Positions 44,663 through 54,718 are shown, counted from the first letter of the stretch. The stretch is 64,000 bases of DNA from Fen-1254 sp963769605 (GCA_963769605.1 CAVYML010000002.1:310001-374000), one strand, 5' to 3'. The notes: generated by a model not told the origin, from the letters alone. Numbers and translations are program-made.

Positions 44663-45931
44663 ATGTCCCTAGTTGCTTTTATATGCTTCTTTATTTGCGC
44701 GGGAATCATTGCCTCAACGATTCCTCGTGGTGCCGATGTCTTTTCACCTGCACGAGTGTTCGGATTTATTTGGATACTTTCTATAGGATTTGCAGAGCTT
44801 AAATTAAGCAGGTTACAATATGAATGGTCGATAGAGAGCTGGATACATCTATTAATTGGTCCTGTTGCGTTTTTGCTCGGTACGTTTATTGTGTATATCC
44901 TAAATTTAAATTCAAAAATTATTCCTCTTAATAAAATACGGAAGGACTGGAATTTAAAGACAATTAACCACAACGCATTGCTGAGATACATTATTGTCTT
45001 GTTTAGCTTATTCGTGGCAGCCTATATAGTCTTGGTGCTTGTAGGCCGAGAGATACCATTGTTTAGTTCCCAGCCAGGACAGGCAAGAAAAGACTTTCAA
45101 CTGTTTGGTGTAGGACTCTTTATTAATAATGTTGTGATTATTATATCCCTAACCGTTCTCTATTGTATAACCGAAATAAATAAAATAAATAGCAAAATCT
45201 TTCTTATTTGTATCTCTCTCCTTACTTTTATTCTGTATGTAATGACATTGCAGCGGCTCGATCTCTTCACAACAATCATTGTAAGCTTTGTTCTAATCTA
45301 TTATTTAAAAGAGAAAATTCGTTTATCAACAACATTTATTTGTTCTCTCATCATTTTGGCGATATTTTTACTATCATCTGTAAGAAGCGGTCTTGCATAT
45401 AGCTATATTTTATTTGTGACCTCAAAAATGCGGGTTTCACCTTATTGGGCTGTAATTACTGAACCATACATGTATATTGTCATGAATCTTGAGATGTTTG
45501 TCCATTCAGTAAATAAATTAGATCAGTTTACGTATGGCTATTATACATTTGATTTTGTCACCGCACTTACTGGATTGAAACATTGGCTGAGTAGTTACTT
45601 TAATTTGAACGAGACGCCCTATTTGTATAGTCCATATAATACTTATACAGCTTTTTGGACATATTATCGAGATTTTGGCATTCTTGGTGTTTTCCTTATC
45701 AGCTTGTTGGGTGGAAGTGGAATCAGTGCTTTGTACTATTCGCTGCGGAAAAGACCTCAATATCCGTCCCTCATGCTTTATTGTTATTCTGTTTATATAA
45801 TGCTGCTTTCTATTTTTAATAGTCAGATAGGTTTTCTTTGGATTTTATATGAGGTCGGCCTATCGTATTTAATTGTCTACTTTATTAGTAAAAATAATAA
45901 ACCAACTAATGCTTACTCTCATTGTCCATGA
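44663..45931 (+). CDS. wzy: O-antigen/oligosaccharide repeat-unit polymerase, Wzy type
   Basis: 422 residues with about 10-12 hydrophobic helices and very strong A+T bias. Sequence conservation is low in Wzy proteins. The assignment rests on topology, a long periplasmic loop (about 275-330), FGFIWILSIGFAEL near the N-terminus and YNTYTAFWTYYRDFGILGVF, a segment typical of oligosaccharide repeat-unit polymerases. Together with the Wzx and Wzz-like genes it completes a Wzx/Wzy-dependent pathway. The start at 44663 has no strong ribosome site; a later ATG is possible. Confidence 0.75.
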   Translation: MSLVAFICFFICAGIIASTIPRGADVFSPARVFGFIWILSIGFAELKLSRLQYEWSIESWIHLLIGPVAFLLGTFIVYILNLNSKIIPLNKIRKDWNLKTINHNALLRYIIVLFSLFVAAYIVLVLVGREIPLFSSQPGQARKDFQLFGVGLFINNVVIIISLTVLYCITEINKINSKIFLICISLLTFILYVMTLQRLDLFTTIIVSFVLIYYLKEKIRLSTTFICSLIILAIFLLSSVRSGLAYSYILFVTSKMRVSPYWAVITEPYMYIVMNLEMFVHSVNKLDQFTYGYYTFDFVTALTGLKHWLSSYFNLNETPYLYSPYNTYTAFWTYYRDFGILGVFLISLLGGSGISALYYSLRKRPQYPSLMLYCYSVYIMLLSIFNSQIGFLWILYEVGLSYLIVYFISKNNKPTNAYSHCP

Positions 45932-45990
45932 GTATACGTATGATATATGGCTTTTATATTTTTTATTCTTCATTATGCAATGAATAATTT

Positions 45991-46872
45991 ATGAGTCGAA
46001 TCGCTGGTGTTGTTGTTCTCTATAATCCCTCTTCGGCAGTTCTCGAAAATATCAATTCTTATCTTAAGCAAGTTGATGTTTTATATGCTATCGATAATTC
46101 CGAAAGTCAGGATCAAATTATTATCGAAGATATTCGAAGATTAAAAAATGTTGTATATCAATGGAACAGGGGGAATCTAGGAATAGCTAAGGCTCTGAAT
46201 ATGGGAGCAGTACTGGCGTTAGAACATCAATGCCAATACCTTCTCATGATGGACCAGGACAGCATTGCATCACCCAACTTAATAGATGCCTTCAAAGAAT
46301 ATTTAGAGAGAGATTCTTCAGAGGATATCGGTATACTTTCGCCTTATCATGTATATATGAATTATAATAGGCCGAGGGAACAGTTTAAAATTAAAAATAT
46401 TTTTTTAGCAATAACTTCTGGAACCTTGCTAAATTTGTCTGCCTATAGGCAGTGCGGTTCATTTATGGATGAACTTTTTATTGATTCTGTTGACTTTGAA
46501 TATTGTCTACGACTTCACGTGTCTGGATATAAAGTCATTCAACTCAATAATGCATTATTATATCATCGTTTAGGAGTTTTGGAACCAAGGAAATTCCTAT
46601 GGCGACGCGTTGCCGTCTATAACCACCCATCGATTAGAGTGTATTATAAGTTTCGGAATAGATTGCTTGTGGCTTTTAAGTACTTCAAGGCTTACCCAAT
46701 ATGGGCAATGAAGGAATTGATGGTAATAGGAAATGAATTGATAAAAATATTATGTTTTGAGGAAAACAAATTTGATAAATGTCGAATGGCTTTTTTAGGT
46801 GTGTTGCATTATTCTACAGGTCAATACGGAAAATATAATTGTACCCGTAAGAATACTTCTAAAATCTATTAA
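45991..46872 (+). CDS. GT2 glycosyltransferase, rhamnosyltransferase-like
   Basis: 293 residues, GT-A fold. AGVVVLYNPSSAVLENINSY opens the fold, NRGNLGIAKALNMG contacts the nucleotide sugar and LMMDQDSIASP holds the metal-binding DxD-type motif. FIDSVDFEYCLRLHVSGYKV is the acceptor-side motif found in WbbL/RfbF-type rhamnosyltransferases. It adds one sugar, perhaps the 6-deoxyhexose made by the rfbB product, to the lipid-linked repeat unit at the cytoplasmic face. Donor cannot be proven. Confidence 0.85.
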   Translation: MSRIAGVVVLYNPSSAVLENINSYLKQVDVLYAIDNSESQDQIIIEDIRRLKNVVYQWNRGNLGIAKALNMGAVLALEHQCQYLLMMDQDSIASPNLIDAFKEYLERDSSEDIGILSPYHVYMNYNRPREQFKIKNIFLAITSGTLLNLSAYRQCGSFMDELFIDSVDFEYCLRLHVSGYKVIQLNNALLYHRLGVLEPRKFLWRRVAVYNHPSIRVYYKFRNRLLVAFKYFKAYPIWAMKELMVIGNELIKILCFEENKFDKCRMAFLGVLHYSTGQYGKYNCTRKNTSKIY

Positions 46873-47124
46873 AATGTTTAAAAGTATGCAGATAAGAAGA
46901 AGCATTTTAATATATCAAAGATAGAATCTACAATTTCCTATGTTGCCGATTCTACTTGAGAAGACGATAATATTATGGTCGTGATAGTCGAATATAAAAT
47001 TAAACTACCTTGCTTTGGATAAGAACTTAGAGGAGTATGATACATAACAAGATTGAGGTGGATATGCAATTATGGCAATCCTTGGTAGGGATATCATAGG
47101 ATTCACGATGGTCACCGTAAAGTA

Positions 47125-48156
47125 ATGACGAGCATGAACGAGAATAGACCGATTCTATCTATAATTATTGTCAATTATAATTCAAAAGATGTTCTCAAAG
47201 ATTGTCTCGCTTCAATCACTAAGAGTCAATTCCCATTTTCGTTTGAAGTGTATATAATTGATAATGCTTCTGTCGAAAGTATCGAAGATGTACGGCAAGA
47301 ATATACATCTTTTAATTATATCATCAATGATGATAATTATGGATTTTCTTTTGCAAATAATCGTGGCATTATGCAGTCGAAAGGAAAATACATCCTGCTA
47401 TTAAATCCAGATACTATCCTGAACGGCGATTCGCTCCAGCCGATGATTACGTATCTTGAGCAACATGATGATGTCGGCATTGTCGGTTGTAAGATTTTTA
47501 ATTTGAAGGGCGAAATTGAACATTCTACACATTCTTTTCCCAATCTTATTAAAGAATTTATACATGCGAATGAACCATTTAAAATTCTAATTGGTTATAA
47601 TGGTTATCTAGGAAAGGTATTTAAAAAAAATATAAAGCTTAAATCACTTGAAAGTTATTGGGGGCATGATAGTACTAAAGAAGTAGATCATGTCACTGGA
47701 GCGTGTATGATGGTTAAGAGGGAGGTGATTGATCGAGTCGGCCCTTTGGACGAATCTTTTTTTCTTTATAATGAAGAAGTAGAATGGAGTTATAGGATAA
47801 AGAAGAGCGGTTACAAATCTATTTTTCTTCCCGATTCAAATATCGTACATCTATTTGGTTATTCGACTCAGCAACAAGTTCAAAAACAAATTGTTAATAA
47901 ATTACTGGTTGAGAGATATCGAGGAATGTTTAACTTCTTTCAAAAACATTATAGCTTTATAAAGCTATTCATTCTGCGTCTTATTGTCATAGAGGGATTT
48001 TCTATTCGGCTTGTAGTCTGTTGTGTTAAATTATTGAATCCTATATGTAATAAAATTGCATTAGCAAAGGAGATTCGCCTCATCACAAATATTATCAAAT
48101 TAGCTTTTGTTACTCATTATGATTGGAGAATAAGTGCGACAGCAAAAAATAAATAG
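47125..48156 (+). CDS. GT2 glycosyltransferase
   Basis: 343 residues. IIIVNYNSKDVLKDCL, NYGFSFANNRGI, LLLNPDTIL (DxD position as NPD) and VTGACMMVKREVIDRVGPLD followed by YNEEVEWSYRIKKSGYK place it in the WcaA/RfbF group. A C-terminal amphipathic or membrane-associated stretch (LFILRLIVIEGFSIRLVVC) follows. It should extend the repeat unit. The start could be 47125 or 47134. The 252 nt before it contain no recognisable gene. Confidence 0.85.
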   Translation: MTSMNENRPILSIIIVNYNSKDVLKDCLASITKSQFPFSFEVYIIDNASVESIEDVRQEYTSFNYIINDDNYGFSFANNRGIMQSKGKYILLLNPDTILNGDSLQPMITYLEQHDDVGIVGCKIFNLKGEIEHSTHSFPNLIKEFIHANEPFKILIGYNGYLGKVFKKNIKLKSLESYWGHDSTKEVDHVTGACMMVKREVIDRVGPLDESFFLYNEEVEWSYRIKKSGYKSIFLPDSNIVHLFGYSTQQQVQKQIVNKLLVERYRGMFNFFQKHYSFIKLFILRLIVIEGFSIRLVVCCVKLLNPICNKIALAKEIRLITNIIKLAFVTHYDWRISATAKNK

Positions 48157-48227
48157 ATCGTCGTTATTCATTCTATACGTGAAAAATAAAGTGAATAAAC
48201 TTATACCTCCATTAAGGTAGGAGCTTT

Positions 48228-49712
48228 ATGAACATTGCATTTATCAATCCACCATTTTTCCCTAAATATTCACGAGGATCACGTAGTCCTGCGGTTACCA
48301 AAAGCGGAACGGTGTATTATCCGATATGGTTAGCTCTTGCAGCTGGCGTTGCGGAAAAAAAAGGCCATACCATTACACTCATTGATGCTCCAGCTGAAAT
48401 GATTATAACACGACAAACTATAGAACGTTTGGAGCCATTTCAACCGGATCTTGCAGTTGTAGAAACAAGCACAGGAAGTATCACTAATGATATGCGTTTT
48501 ATCGATGAATTAAAAAATAGATTCCCTGCTCTATTCGTTTGTGCAGTTGGTAATCATGTAACCGCTCTCCATGAAGACATCGTAAAGCAATATTCTGCGG
48601 TGGATGCTGTTGCGCGAAATGAGTATGAGGAAACGGTAATAGAACTTGCGAATACTTTGCAAAGTCAAACGTCTTTGAAATCTATTGCTTCGTTGACATG
48701 GCGGGAAGGAGAGCATGTTTATATAAATCCGCCTCGCTCTGCAGCACTGAATTTAGACGAGATGCCATTCGCAAGCGAGATATTTAAGCGATTTTGTCAA
48801 CCGAAGAATTATTTCTTTGCTGCAGGAAGATATCCGCAAATGATGGTGTATACGGGACGTGGATGTCCGTATCTTTGTACATATTGTGTCTATCCCCAAA
48901 ATTATTATGGACATACATATCGTCATCGTTCTCCCGGAAATATTGCAGCGGAATTTCGTTATATTGAACAGCATTTTCCCGAAGTGGTGGAAGTTACCAT
49001 CGAAGACGATACCTTCACGGTAGATAAGAAGCACACTATTGAGGTCTGTAAATTATTGATTGCACAGAATAACACATTAACGTGGACATGCAATGTTCGC
49101 GCTGATCTTGACGAAGAAACCATGCGGTGGATGAAGAAAGCAAAGTGCCGTTTGGTGATTGTTGGCTTTGAAAGCGGATCGAATGAAATTTTAAAACTTA
49201 TGAAAAAAGGTGTTTCAGTCGAGCAATTTAAAGCAGCGGCAAACGCAAAAAAAGTTGGATTATTGATTCATGCATGTTTTATGATGGGAAATCGCGGTGA
49301 AACGTTGCAAACGATGCAAGAAACGCTTCAACTTGCCAAAAAAATGAATACCGATACTGCTCAATTTTTCCCGTTAATGATTTACCCTGGGACGGAAGCA
49401 TACGAGTGGGCAAAAAAAGAAAATCTCATTGTAGCAAAATCATTTGACGAATGGCTGACTCCAGAGGGGCTTCATAACAATGTTGTGGGAACGTATGATC
49501 TAACGCCTCAAGAAATTGTCGATTTTTGCAATTATGCGAGAAGAGAGTATTATTTGCGTCCGGAGTATATTTTTATGAAACTTAAATCTGTTTTATCAGA
49601 TCCGCTGGAATTCCGGCGCACAGTGAAAGCTTTTTTATCATTTTATAAATATTTATTCAACGGTCATTATAAAGAAAATAAACTGAAATTTGAGAAGAAG
49701 GATAACTCTTGA
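48228..49712 (+). CDS. B12-binding-domain radical SAM protein
   Basis: 494 residues. The N-terminal ~150 residues form a cobalamin-binding-like Rossmann domain (MNIAFINPPFFPKYS, LALAAGVAEKKGHTITLIDA, VCAVGNHVT). The radical SAM core has the cluster motif in GRGCPYLCTYCVYP (Cys about 213, 217, 220), EDDTFTVDKKH and GFESGSNEILKLMKKGVS. The family (class B / BchE-type) carries out methylations and ring changes on unactivated carbons. Here it sits among glycosyltransferases, so a sugar or lipid carrier modification is likely but unproven. GGTAGGAG supports the start. No cobalamin riboswitch is apparent in the 71-nt leader. Confidence 0.88.
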   Translation: MNIAFINPPFFPKYSRGSRSPAVTKSGTVYYPIWLALAAGVAEKKGHTITLIDAPAEMIITRQTIERLEPFQPDLAVVETSTGSITNDMRFIDELKNRFPALFVCAVGNHVTALHEDIVKQYSAVDAVARNEYEETVIELANTLQSQTSLKSIASLTWREGEHVYINPPRSAALNLDEMPFASEIFKRFCQPKNYFFAAGRYPQMMVYTGRGCPYLCTYCVYPQNYYGHTYRHRSPGNIAAEFRYIEQHFPEVVEVTIEDDTFTVDKKHTIEVCKLLIAQNNTLTWTCNVRADLDEETMRWMKKAKCRLVIVGFESGSNEILKLMKKGVSVEQFKAAANAKKVGLLIHACFMMGNRGETLQTMQETLQLAKKMNTDTAQFFPLMIYPGTEAYEWAKKENLIVAKSFDEWLTPEGLHNNVVGTYDLTPQEIVDFCNYARREYYLRPEYIFMKLKSVLSDPLEFRRTVKAFLSFYKYLFNGHYKENKLKFEKKDNS

Positions 49713-49917
49713 TGTGCTCCGAGCATGCAATATTCCGATTGCTTCTTATGTTTATGAATGTGTGTGCTGCCGGAACATATATTCAATAAAAAATGCGAAA
49801 CTTTGTGCACGTACTTATGCTCAAAAAGGTCGATTTTTTTATAAGGGGACGAGTAATTGCTAAAATATTTGCATATTTTTAATCGATAGAAGAGAATTTA
49901 AACGGAGCCGTGCAGTA

Positions 49918-51066
49918 ATGGTATTACAACTTATTTTTTGGTCTATCATGAGTGTTGTAGTCTATTCGTATTGTCTTTATCCGTTGATTCTGTGGACTGT
50001 TTCTATTACAAAAAAGAAGCTTAACACCATTTTGCCTGTTCCATTGCCGACCGTTTCTTTGGTTATTTCGGTCTATAATGAAGAAAAGAACTTACCGGCG
50101 AAACTGAACAATATCCGTATCTATGATTATCCCGCTGAAAAATTAGAGATATTATTCGGCGTTGACGGGGCAACAGATAAAAGCGAAAAAATACTTGGGG
50201 AATGCTCGATCAATAATATGTGTGTCGTCTCTTTTAAGGAAAGACGCGGAAAAGCGGCCGTTTTGAATGATTTGCTCGATCAGGCACGCAATGAAATTAT
50301 TGTCTTTTCCGATTCCAATACGATATTTGAGCCGCAAACAATTAAAGAATTGATTAAACATTTTACAGATCCGGCCATCGGCGTAGTCTCCGGATATTTA
50401 AAATTGGTTCAAGGTGTTGAACAGCGTCTCAAAACGGGCGAGCATACCTATTGGGAATACGAGAATATCATTAAATCGTGGGAGAGCCGGACGTGCTCGG
50501 TGCTCGGCGCAACCGGCGGGGTGTATGCGATACGAAAAAAATTATTCGTTCTGCTGCCTGTTGATCTTTCGATCGCAGATGATTTCATCATTCCGATGGA
50601 AATAATAAAAAAAGGGTATCGCTGCATTTATGAGCCAAGAGCAATTGCCTATGAGGCATTAGGAAAAAATGTTTCCGATGAATTTCGGCGCAAAGTCAGA
50701 ATCGGAGCACAAAATATCAACGCTCTGCCGTTCATTGTTTCATTGTTGCATCCACGATACGGATTCATAGCATTTGCGCTTCTTTCTCATAAAATTATTC
50801 GATGGTTTACTCCAATCTTTCTCATTCTTTCATTTGTTCTCTGTCTTATTTTATATCCTGATGCGTTTGTGTACCGTTTAATGATTATCGCATGGGGTCT
50901 GTTGCTGTGTACGGGTAGCATCGGATGGTTGACCGAAAAAACGTCAATGTCGATCGGTCTTTTTATATATCCCTATTACTTTTTGGCGATGAATTATGCT
51001 CTTTTTGCCGGCTTTTTTAAAGCCATTTTCCACACTCAAAAAACTACCTGGAATGTGTATCGATAA
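49918..51066 (+). CDS. Membrane GT2 glycosyltransferase
   Basis: 382 residues. An N-terminal membrane helix precedes the GT-A domain: LVISVYNEEKNLPAKLNNI, ILFGVDGATDKSEKI, VFSDSNTIFEP (metal motif), ATGGVYAIRKKLF and IADDFIIPMEIIKKGYRCIY. Two to four C-terminal helices (about 285-375) follow, as in poly-GlcNAc synthase or ceramide glucosyltransferase relatives. The (Q/R)xxRW signature of processive enzymes is not evident; RRKVRIGAQN is the nearest match. It probably adds a sugar to a lipid-linked acceptor. G+C returns toward the genome level here, after the A+T-rich stretch. Confidence 0.85.
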   Translation: MVLQLIFWSIMSVVVYSYCLYPLILWTVSITKKKLNTILPVPLPTVSLVISVYNEEKNLPAKLNNIRIYDYPAEKLEILFGVDGATDKSEKILGECSINNMCVVSFKERRGKAAVLNDLLDQARNEIIVFSDSNTIFEPQTIKELIKHFTDPAIGVVSGYLKLVQGVEQRLKTGEHTYWEYENIIKSWESRTCSVLGATGGVYAIRKKLFVLLPVDLSIADDFIIPMEIIKKGYRCIYEPRAIAYEALGKNVSDEFRRKVRIGAQNINALPFIVSLLHPRYGFIAFALLSHKIIRWFTPIFLILSFVLCLILYPDAFVYRLMIIAWGLLLCTGSIGWLTEKTSMSIGLFIYPYYFLAMNYALFAGFFKAIFHTQKTTWNVYR

Positions 51067-51084
51067 TGATTGGGAGTTTGAATA

Positions 51085-52182
51085 TTGAAAATGATTCTTT
51101 TAATTGCCGGCACACGACCGGAAATTATTAAAACGGCGCCGATTGTTATCGAGGCTAAAAAACACGATTGTCGGATTCATTATTGTCTTACAGGTCAGCA
51201 TAAGACAATGGCACAAGAAGCTTTATCGATCTTTGCCATCAAGTCTGATGATAATCTTGAAATCATGTGCCCGAATCAGACTTTGAATACAATCTCCGAA
51301 TCGGTGTTTGCGAAATTACCGGCGGTCATCGATAAAGTCAAACCTAATGTTCTACTTGTCCAAGGCGATACAACAACGGCCGCAATGGCGGCTCTGTGCG
51401 CATTCAATATGAAAATTCCGGTAGGCCATATCGAAGCCGGACTCCGGAGCCACAATCTTGATGCGCCTTATCCGGAAGAACTAAATCGCAAAGTGATCTC
51501 CTGTCTTGCAAAATATAATTTTTGTCCCACAGAGACGGCCAAGCAAAATCTTTTACGAGAATCGGCGATAGAAAAATCATTGTATATTACGGGGAACACC
51601 GCTGTAGATGCAATCCGGTTTCTCATGGAAACGAAGTCCCTTGATTCAGTCGAGCGAGTGGTGCCGGGATTGCACAAGCCATATGTGCTTGTGACTGCTC
51701 ATCGGCGTGAAAGCTTTGGAGGCGGTTTCCAGAGTATTTGCGAAGCGTTGCGAATATGTGCTGAAACCTTTCCACAATATCACTTCGTATATCCGGTGCA
51801 CTTGAATCCGAATGTATCCGGGCCTGTGCATCAGATCTTGAGCAAAATTTCCAATATACATCTTATTGCTCCCGTGCCATATCTGGAACTGGCGACATTG
51901 TTGAAGAACTGCGATTTTGTTCTGACAGATTCGGGCGGAATCCAGGAAGAAGCCCCGTCCTTCGGAAAATATGCTATTGTGATGCGCGATATCACGGAAC
52001 GTATGGAAAGCGTTCTCTTAGGATACTCCGAACTTGTCGGTGTTTCGTCGGAACGCATCATTCAAGCCGTCACAAAGCAAATTCTTCAGCCCATCAATGT
52101 GAATCCAGAAAAAAATCCATACGGCGACGGACACACATCGGAACGGATTCTCAATATACTGACACAGGAAACCTCATGTTGA
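51085..52182 (+). CDS. wecB: UDP-N-acetylglucosamine 2-epimerase (non-hydrolysing)
   Basis: 365 residues from TTG 51085 (GGGAG ahead) or 363 from ATG 51091. GTRPEIIKTAPIV, VQGDTTTAAMAALCAF, HIEAGLRSHNLDAPYPEELNR, TAHRRESFGGGF and LTDSGGIQEEAPSFGK cover the UDP-binding and active-site motifs. It converts UDP-GlcNAc to UDP-ManNAc, precursor of ManNAc or ManNAcA residues. wecC is not in the window. Its end overlaps the next gene by 7 nt. Confidence 0.95.
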   Translation: MKMILLIAGTRPEIIKTAPIVIEAKKHDCRIHYCLTGQHKTMAQEALSIFAIKSDDNLEIMCPNQTLNTISESVFAKLPAVIDKVKPNVLLVQGDTTTAAMAALCAFNMKIPVGHIEAGLRSHNLDAPYPEELNRKVISCLAKYNFCPTETAKQNLLRESAIEKSLYITGNTAVDAIRFLMETKSLDSVERVVPGLHKPYVLVTAHRRESFGGGFQSICEALRICAETFPQYHFVYPVHLNPNVSGPVHQILSKISNIHLIAPVPYLELATLLKNCDFVLTDSGGIQEEAPSFGKYAIVMRDITERMESVLLGYSELVGVSSERIIQAVTKQILQPINVNPEKNPYGDGHTSERILNILTQETSC

Positions 52183-53591
52183 AATCGAGAGAACGTATAG
52201 CGACTATATTTGTAGATTTCCTTAGTATGAATACGGCATTCATTGTGTTTTATTTGATCCGCGCACATATGGATCAATCTATTACTCTTGCAGATATACC
52301 TCTTCTTACATCTACAGGAATAGCATTGTTCTACTGGCTGATTATCTTTGCTTTCTTCGGCCTCTACCGACTCTGGTACGAACAATCGAGGATCGATGAA
52401 GTTTTGACGATATTTCGCGCTACACTAAGCGGTGTTTTAGTTCTTTTTTTTCTCAATGCTCCAGGCTCTCCTCCGCTGCAGGCAGGACCGCATTCTCGGT
52501 TCTTCATACTCGGATATTGGGTCATTCTCGTTGCGTTTGTAACGATCGGTCGTCAGACTCTTCGTGTAGCGCAGCGGCGATTATTGCTTGCCGGGATCGG
52601 GCTGAAGAATACACTGATTATCGGATGGTCGGAAAAAGCGTTCGAATTATGCAATATGGTACAAAACAACCCGGCTTTGGGACACAAAATCATCGGATTT
52701 ATTAAGATGGAACAGAAAAAAGGAACAGTTCGATCGAAACCAGAATCGTATCACGGGATTCCCGTTATCGGTTACTTGGATCGGCTTTCCGATATCATTG
52801 CAGAAAAACAAATTCGATCCGTTTTAATAGGTCTCGATTCAACACATCACGAAGCACTAATGGAAATTATTCATCGATGCGATTCTCCGAATGTCCATGT
52901 TAGGATTATGCCGGACCTCTATGATATCGTCAGCGGACAAGCGAGAATCAATTCAATTTACGGATTACCGCTTATGGAAGTACATCCGGAGTTATTGAAA
53001 ACTTGGGAATCTTTTGCAAAACGATTCCTTGATTTTATAACGTCGTTGACTATTCTTATCGTAACCCTTCCTTTGTGGGCTATCGTCGCGATATTGATTA
53101 AACTCAACTCTCGAGGTCCAGTTCTCTACAAGCAAATACGTGTAGGCAAAGACGGGCGGCATTTTAAAATGCTGAAATTCCGCTCGATGAAGACCGACGC
53201 GGAAAAACACACGGGACCGATTTGGGCGGGAAAGAATGATCCTCGAGTAACTAAAATCGGACGTTTTTTACGAAAAACACATTTAGACGAATTGCCGCAA
53301 TTTTTCAACGTTATCAAAGGGGATATGAGCCTCGTTGGTCCGCGCCCCGAACGTCCGTTCTTTGTCGAAAAACTTTCCAAGGAAATTCCTCTTTACAGAC
53401 ACCGGCATCGCGTGAAACCGGGAATAACAGGATGGGCGCAGGTAAAATACAAATATGACGAAAATATCGAAGACGTTCGCAATAAAATTAAATACGATAT
53501 GTTCTATATTGAAAATATCTCATGGAGATTAGATTTAAAGATTCTTTTTAATACCGTGTATGTTATAGTTGCCGGAAAAGGACATACGTAA
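52176..53591 (+). CDS. Undecaprenyl-phosphate sugar phosphotransferase (WcaJ-like)
   Basis: 471 residues, polyisoprenyl-phosphate hexose-1-phosphate transferase. Four N-terminal membrane helices are followed by a CoA-binding-like Rossmann domain (TLIIGWSEKAFELCNMV) and the catalytic half after a fifth helix. Catalytic motifs are LKFRSMKTDAEKHTGP with the Asp-Glu pair (about 340), HLDELPQFFNVIKGDMSLVGP and KPGITGWAQVKY. It transfers sugar-1-phosphate from a UDP sugar to undecaprenyl phosphate and so starts the repeat unit. It is the intact counterpart of the reduced domain at the end of the GT2 fusion at 55446. Confidence 0.93.
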   Translation: MLKSRERIATIFVDFLSMNTAFIVFYLIRAHMDQSITLADIPLLTSTGIALFYWLIIFAFFGLYRLWYEQSRIDEVLTIFRATLSGVLVLFFLNAPGSPPLQAGPHSRFFILGYWVILVAFVTIGRQTLRVAQRRLLLAGIGLKNTLIIGWSEKAFELCNMVQNNPALGHKIIGFIKMEQKKGTVRSKPESYHGIPVIGYLDRLSDIIAEKQIRSVLIGLDSTHHEALMEIIHRCDSPNVHVRIMPDLYDIVSGQARINSIYGLPLMEVHPELLKTWESFAKRFLDFITSLTILIVTLPLWAIVAILIKLNSRGPVLYKQIRVGKDGRHFKMLKFRSMKTDAEKHTGPIWAGKNDPRVTKIGRFLRKTHLDELPQFFNVIKGDMSLVGPRPERPFFVEKLSKEIPLYRHRHRVKPGITGWAQVKYKYDENIEDVRNKIKYDMFYIENISWRLDLKILFNTVYVIVAGKGHT

Positions 53592-53592
53592 T

Positions 53593-54699
53593 ATGAAATC
53601 AGCAATACAGATGGTCGATGTGGTCGGACAGTATAAAAAAATAAAAGCGGAGATTGACGCGGCCGTACAATGCGTTTTGGATTCCGGACAGTACATTTTA
53701 GGTAAAGAAGTGTCTGAGTTTGAAAAAGAAATTGCTTCCTATCTTGGCGTTCAGCATGCAATTGGCTGCGCCTCGGGTACCGATGCACTTCAGGCTGCGA
53801 TGATGGCTTTGGGATTACAGCCAGGCGATGAGGTTATTACTACGCCATTCACGTTTGTTGCGACGACGGAAACGATTGTCCTCCTTGGAGCAAAACCTGT
53901 CTACGTGGATATCGACCCGCAAACATTCAATATAGACCCGTCTGGCGTAGAATCTGCAATTACAAAGAAAACGAAGGCCATTATTCCTGTCCATCTCTAC
54001 GGACAATCGACAGATATGGATCCTCTTGTCACAGTCGCGAACAAATATGGCATTTCGATCATCGAAGATATGTGCCAGGCCATCGGCACGGAATACAAAG
54101 GGAAAAAGGTCGGCGGCCTGGGAAAGATCGGATGTATCAGCTTCTTCCCAAGCAAGAATCTCGGAGCGTTCGGCGACGGCGGAATGATCGTTACGAACGA
54201 TGCCTCGATAGCCGAGAAGTTGAGGATGATTGCAGCCCATGGATCGCGTGTGCGGTATAAACATGAAATATTAGGCGTCAACAGCCGTCTCGATACTCTG
54301 CAAGCTGCAATGCTCCGCGTGAAACTGAAATATCTTGATCGGTGGATCGAAGCCCGGCGCACCGCAGCATCCCTGTATACCAAACTCTTTCAAGGATCTG
54401 TAGTCGTGACTCCTGTTGAAGCGCCATACGGGAAACATGTGTTTCATCAATATACGATTCGTCTGAAGAATCGGGACCTCGTTGCGCAGCATCTATCGGA
54501 AAAGAAAATTCCATACGGGATTTATTACCCGATTCCCCTGCATCTTCAAGAAGCGTACCATTCGGTGAGCATCTGCCATGGACCACTGCCGGCGACGGAT
54601 CAGGCAGTCAAGGAAGTTCTCTCGCTGCCCATGCATACGGAACTCGATGAGGAACAGCTGCAATATATTGCAGAAAATATTCTTAGAGTTGCACAATAG
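53593..54699 (+). CDS. DegT/DnrJ/EryC1/StrS-type sugar aminotransferase
   Basis: 368 residues from the ATG at 53593. PLP-dependent aspartate-aminotransferase fold: GCASGTDALQAAMMALGL, EVITTPFTFVATTE, IPVHLYGQSTDMD, the catalytic Lys in ISFFPSKNLGAFGDGGMIV, and HVFHQYTIR near the C-terminus. It converts a nucleotide keto sugar to an amino sugar. With rfbB upstream, a dTDP-amino-deoxyhexose is plausible, though UDP-linked keto sugars are equally possible. It starts 1 nt after the WcaJ-like gene. Confidence 0.92.
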   Translation: MKSAIQMVDVVGQYKKIKAEIDAAVQCVLDSGQYILGKEVSEFEKEIASYLGVQHAIGCASGTDALQAAMMALGLQPGDEVITTPFTFVATTETIVLLGAKPVYVDIDPQTFNIDPSGVESAITKKTKAIIPVHLYGQSTDMDPLVTVANKYGISIIEDMCQAIGTEYKGKKVGGLGKIGCISFFPSKNLGAFGDGGMIVTNDASIAEKLRMIAAHGSRVRYKHEILGVNSRLDTLQAAMLRVKLKYLDRWIEARRTAASLYTKLFQGSVVVTPVEAPYGKHVFHQYTIRLKNRDLVAQHLSEKKIPYGIYYPIPLHLQEAYHSVSICHGPLPATDQAVKEVLSLPMHTELDEEQLQYIAENILRVAQ

Positions 54700-54718
54700 T
54701 ATAATTGAGAAGGAAAAC

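Noticed and set aside
46873..47124. Remnant gene or tRNA in the 252-nt gap
   Set aside because: No cloverleaf and no open frame with family features were found on either strand.
48157..48227. Cobalamin riboswitch ahead of the B12 radical SAM gene
   Set aside because: The leader is only 71 nt and contains no B12-box-like sequence.
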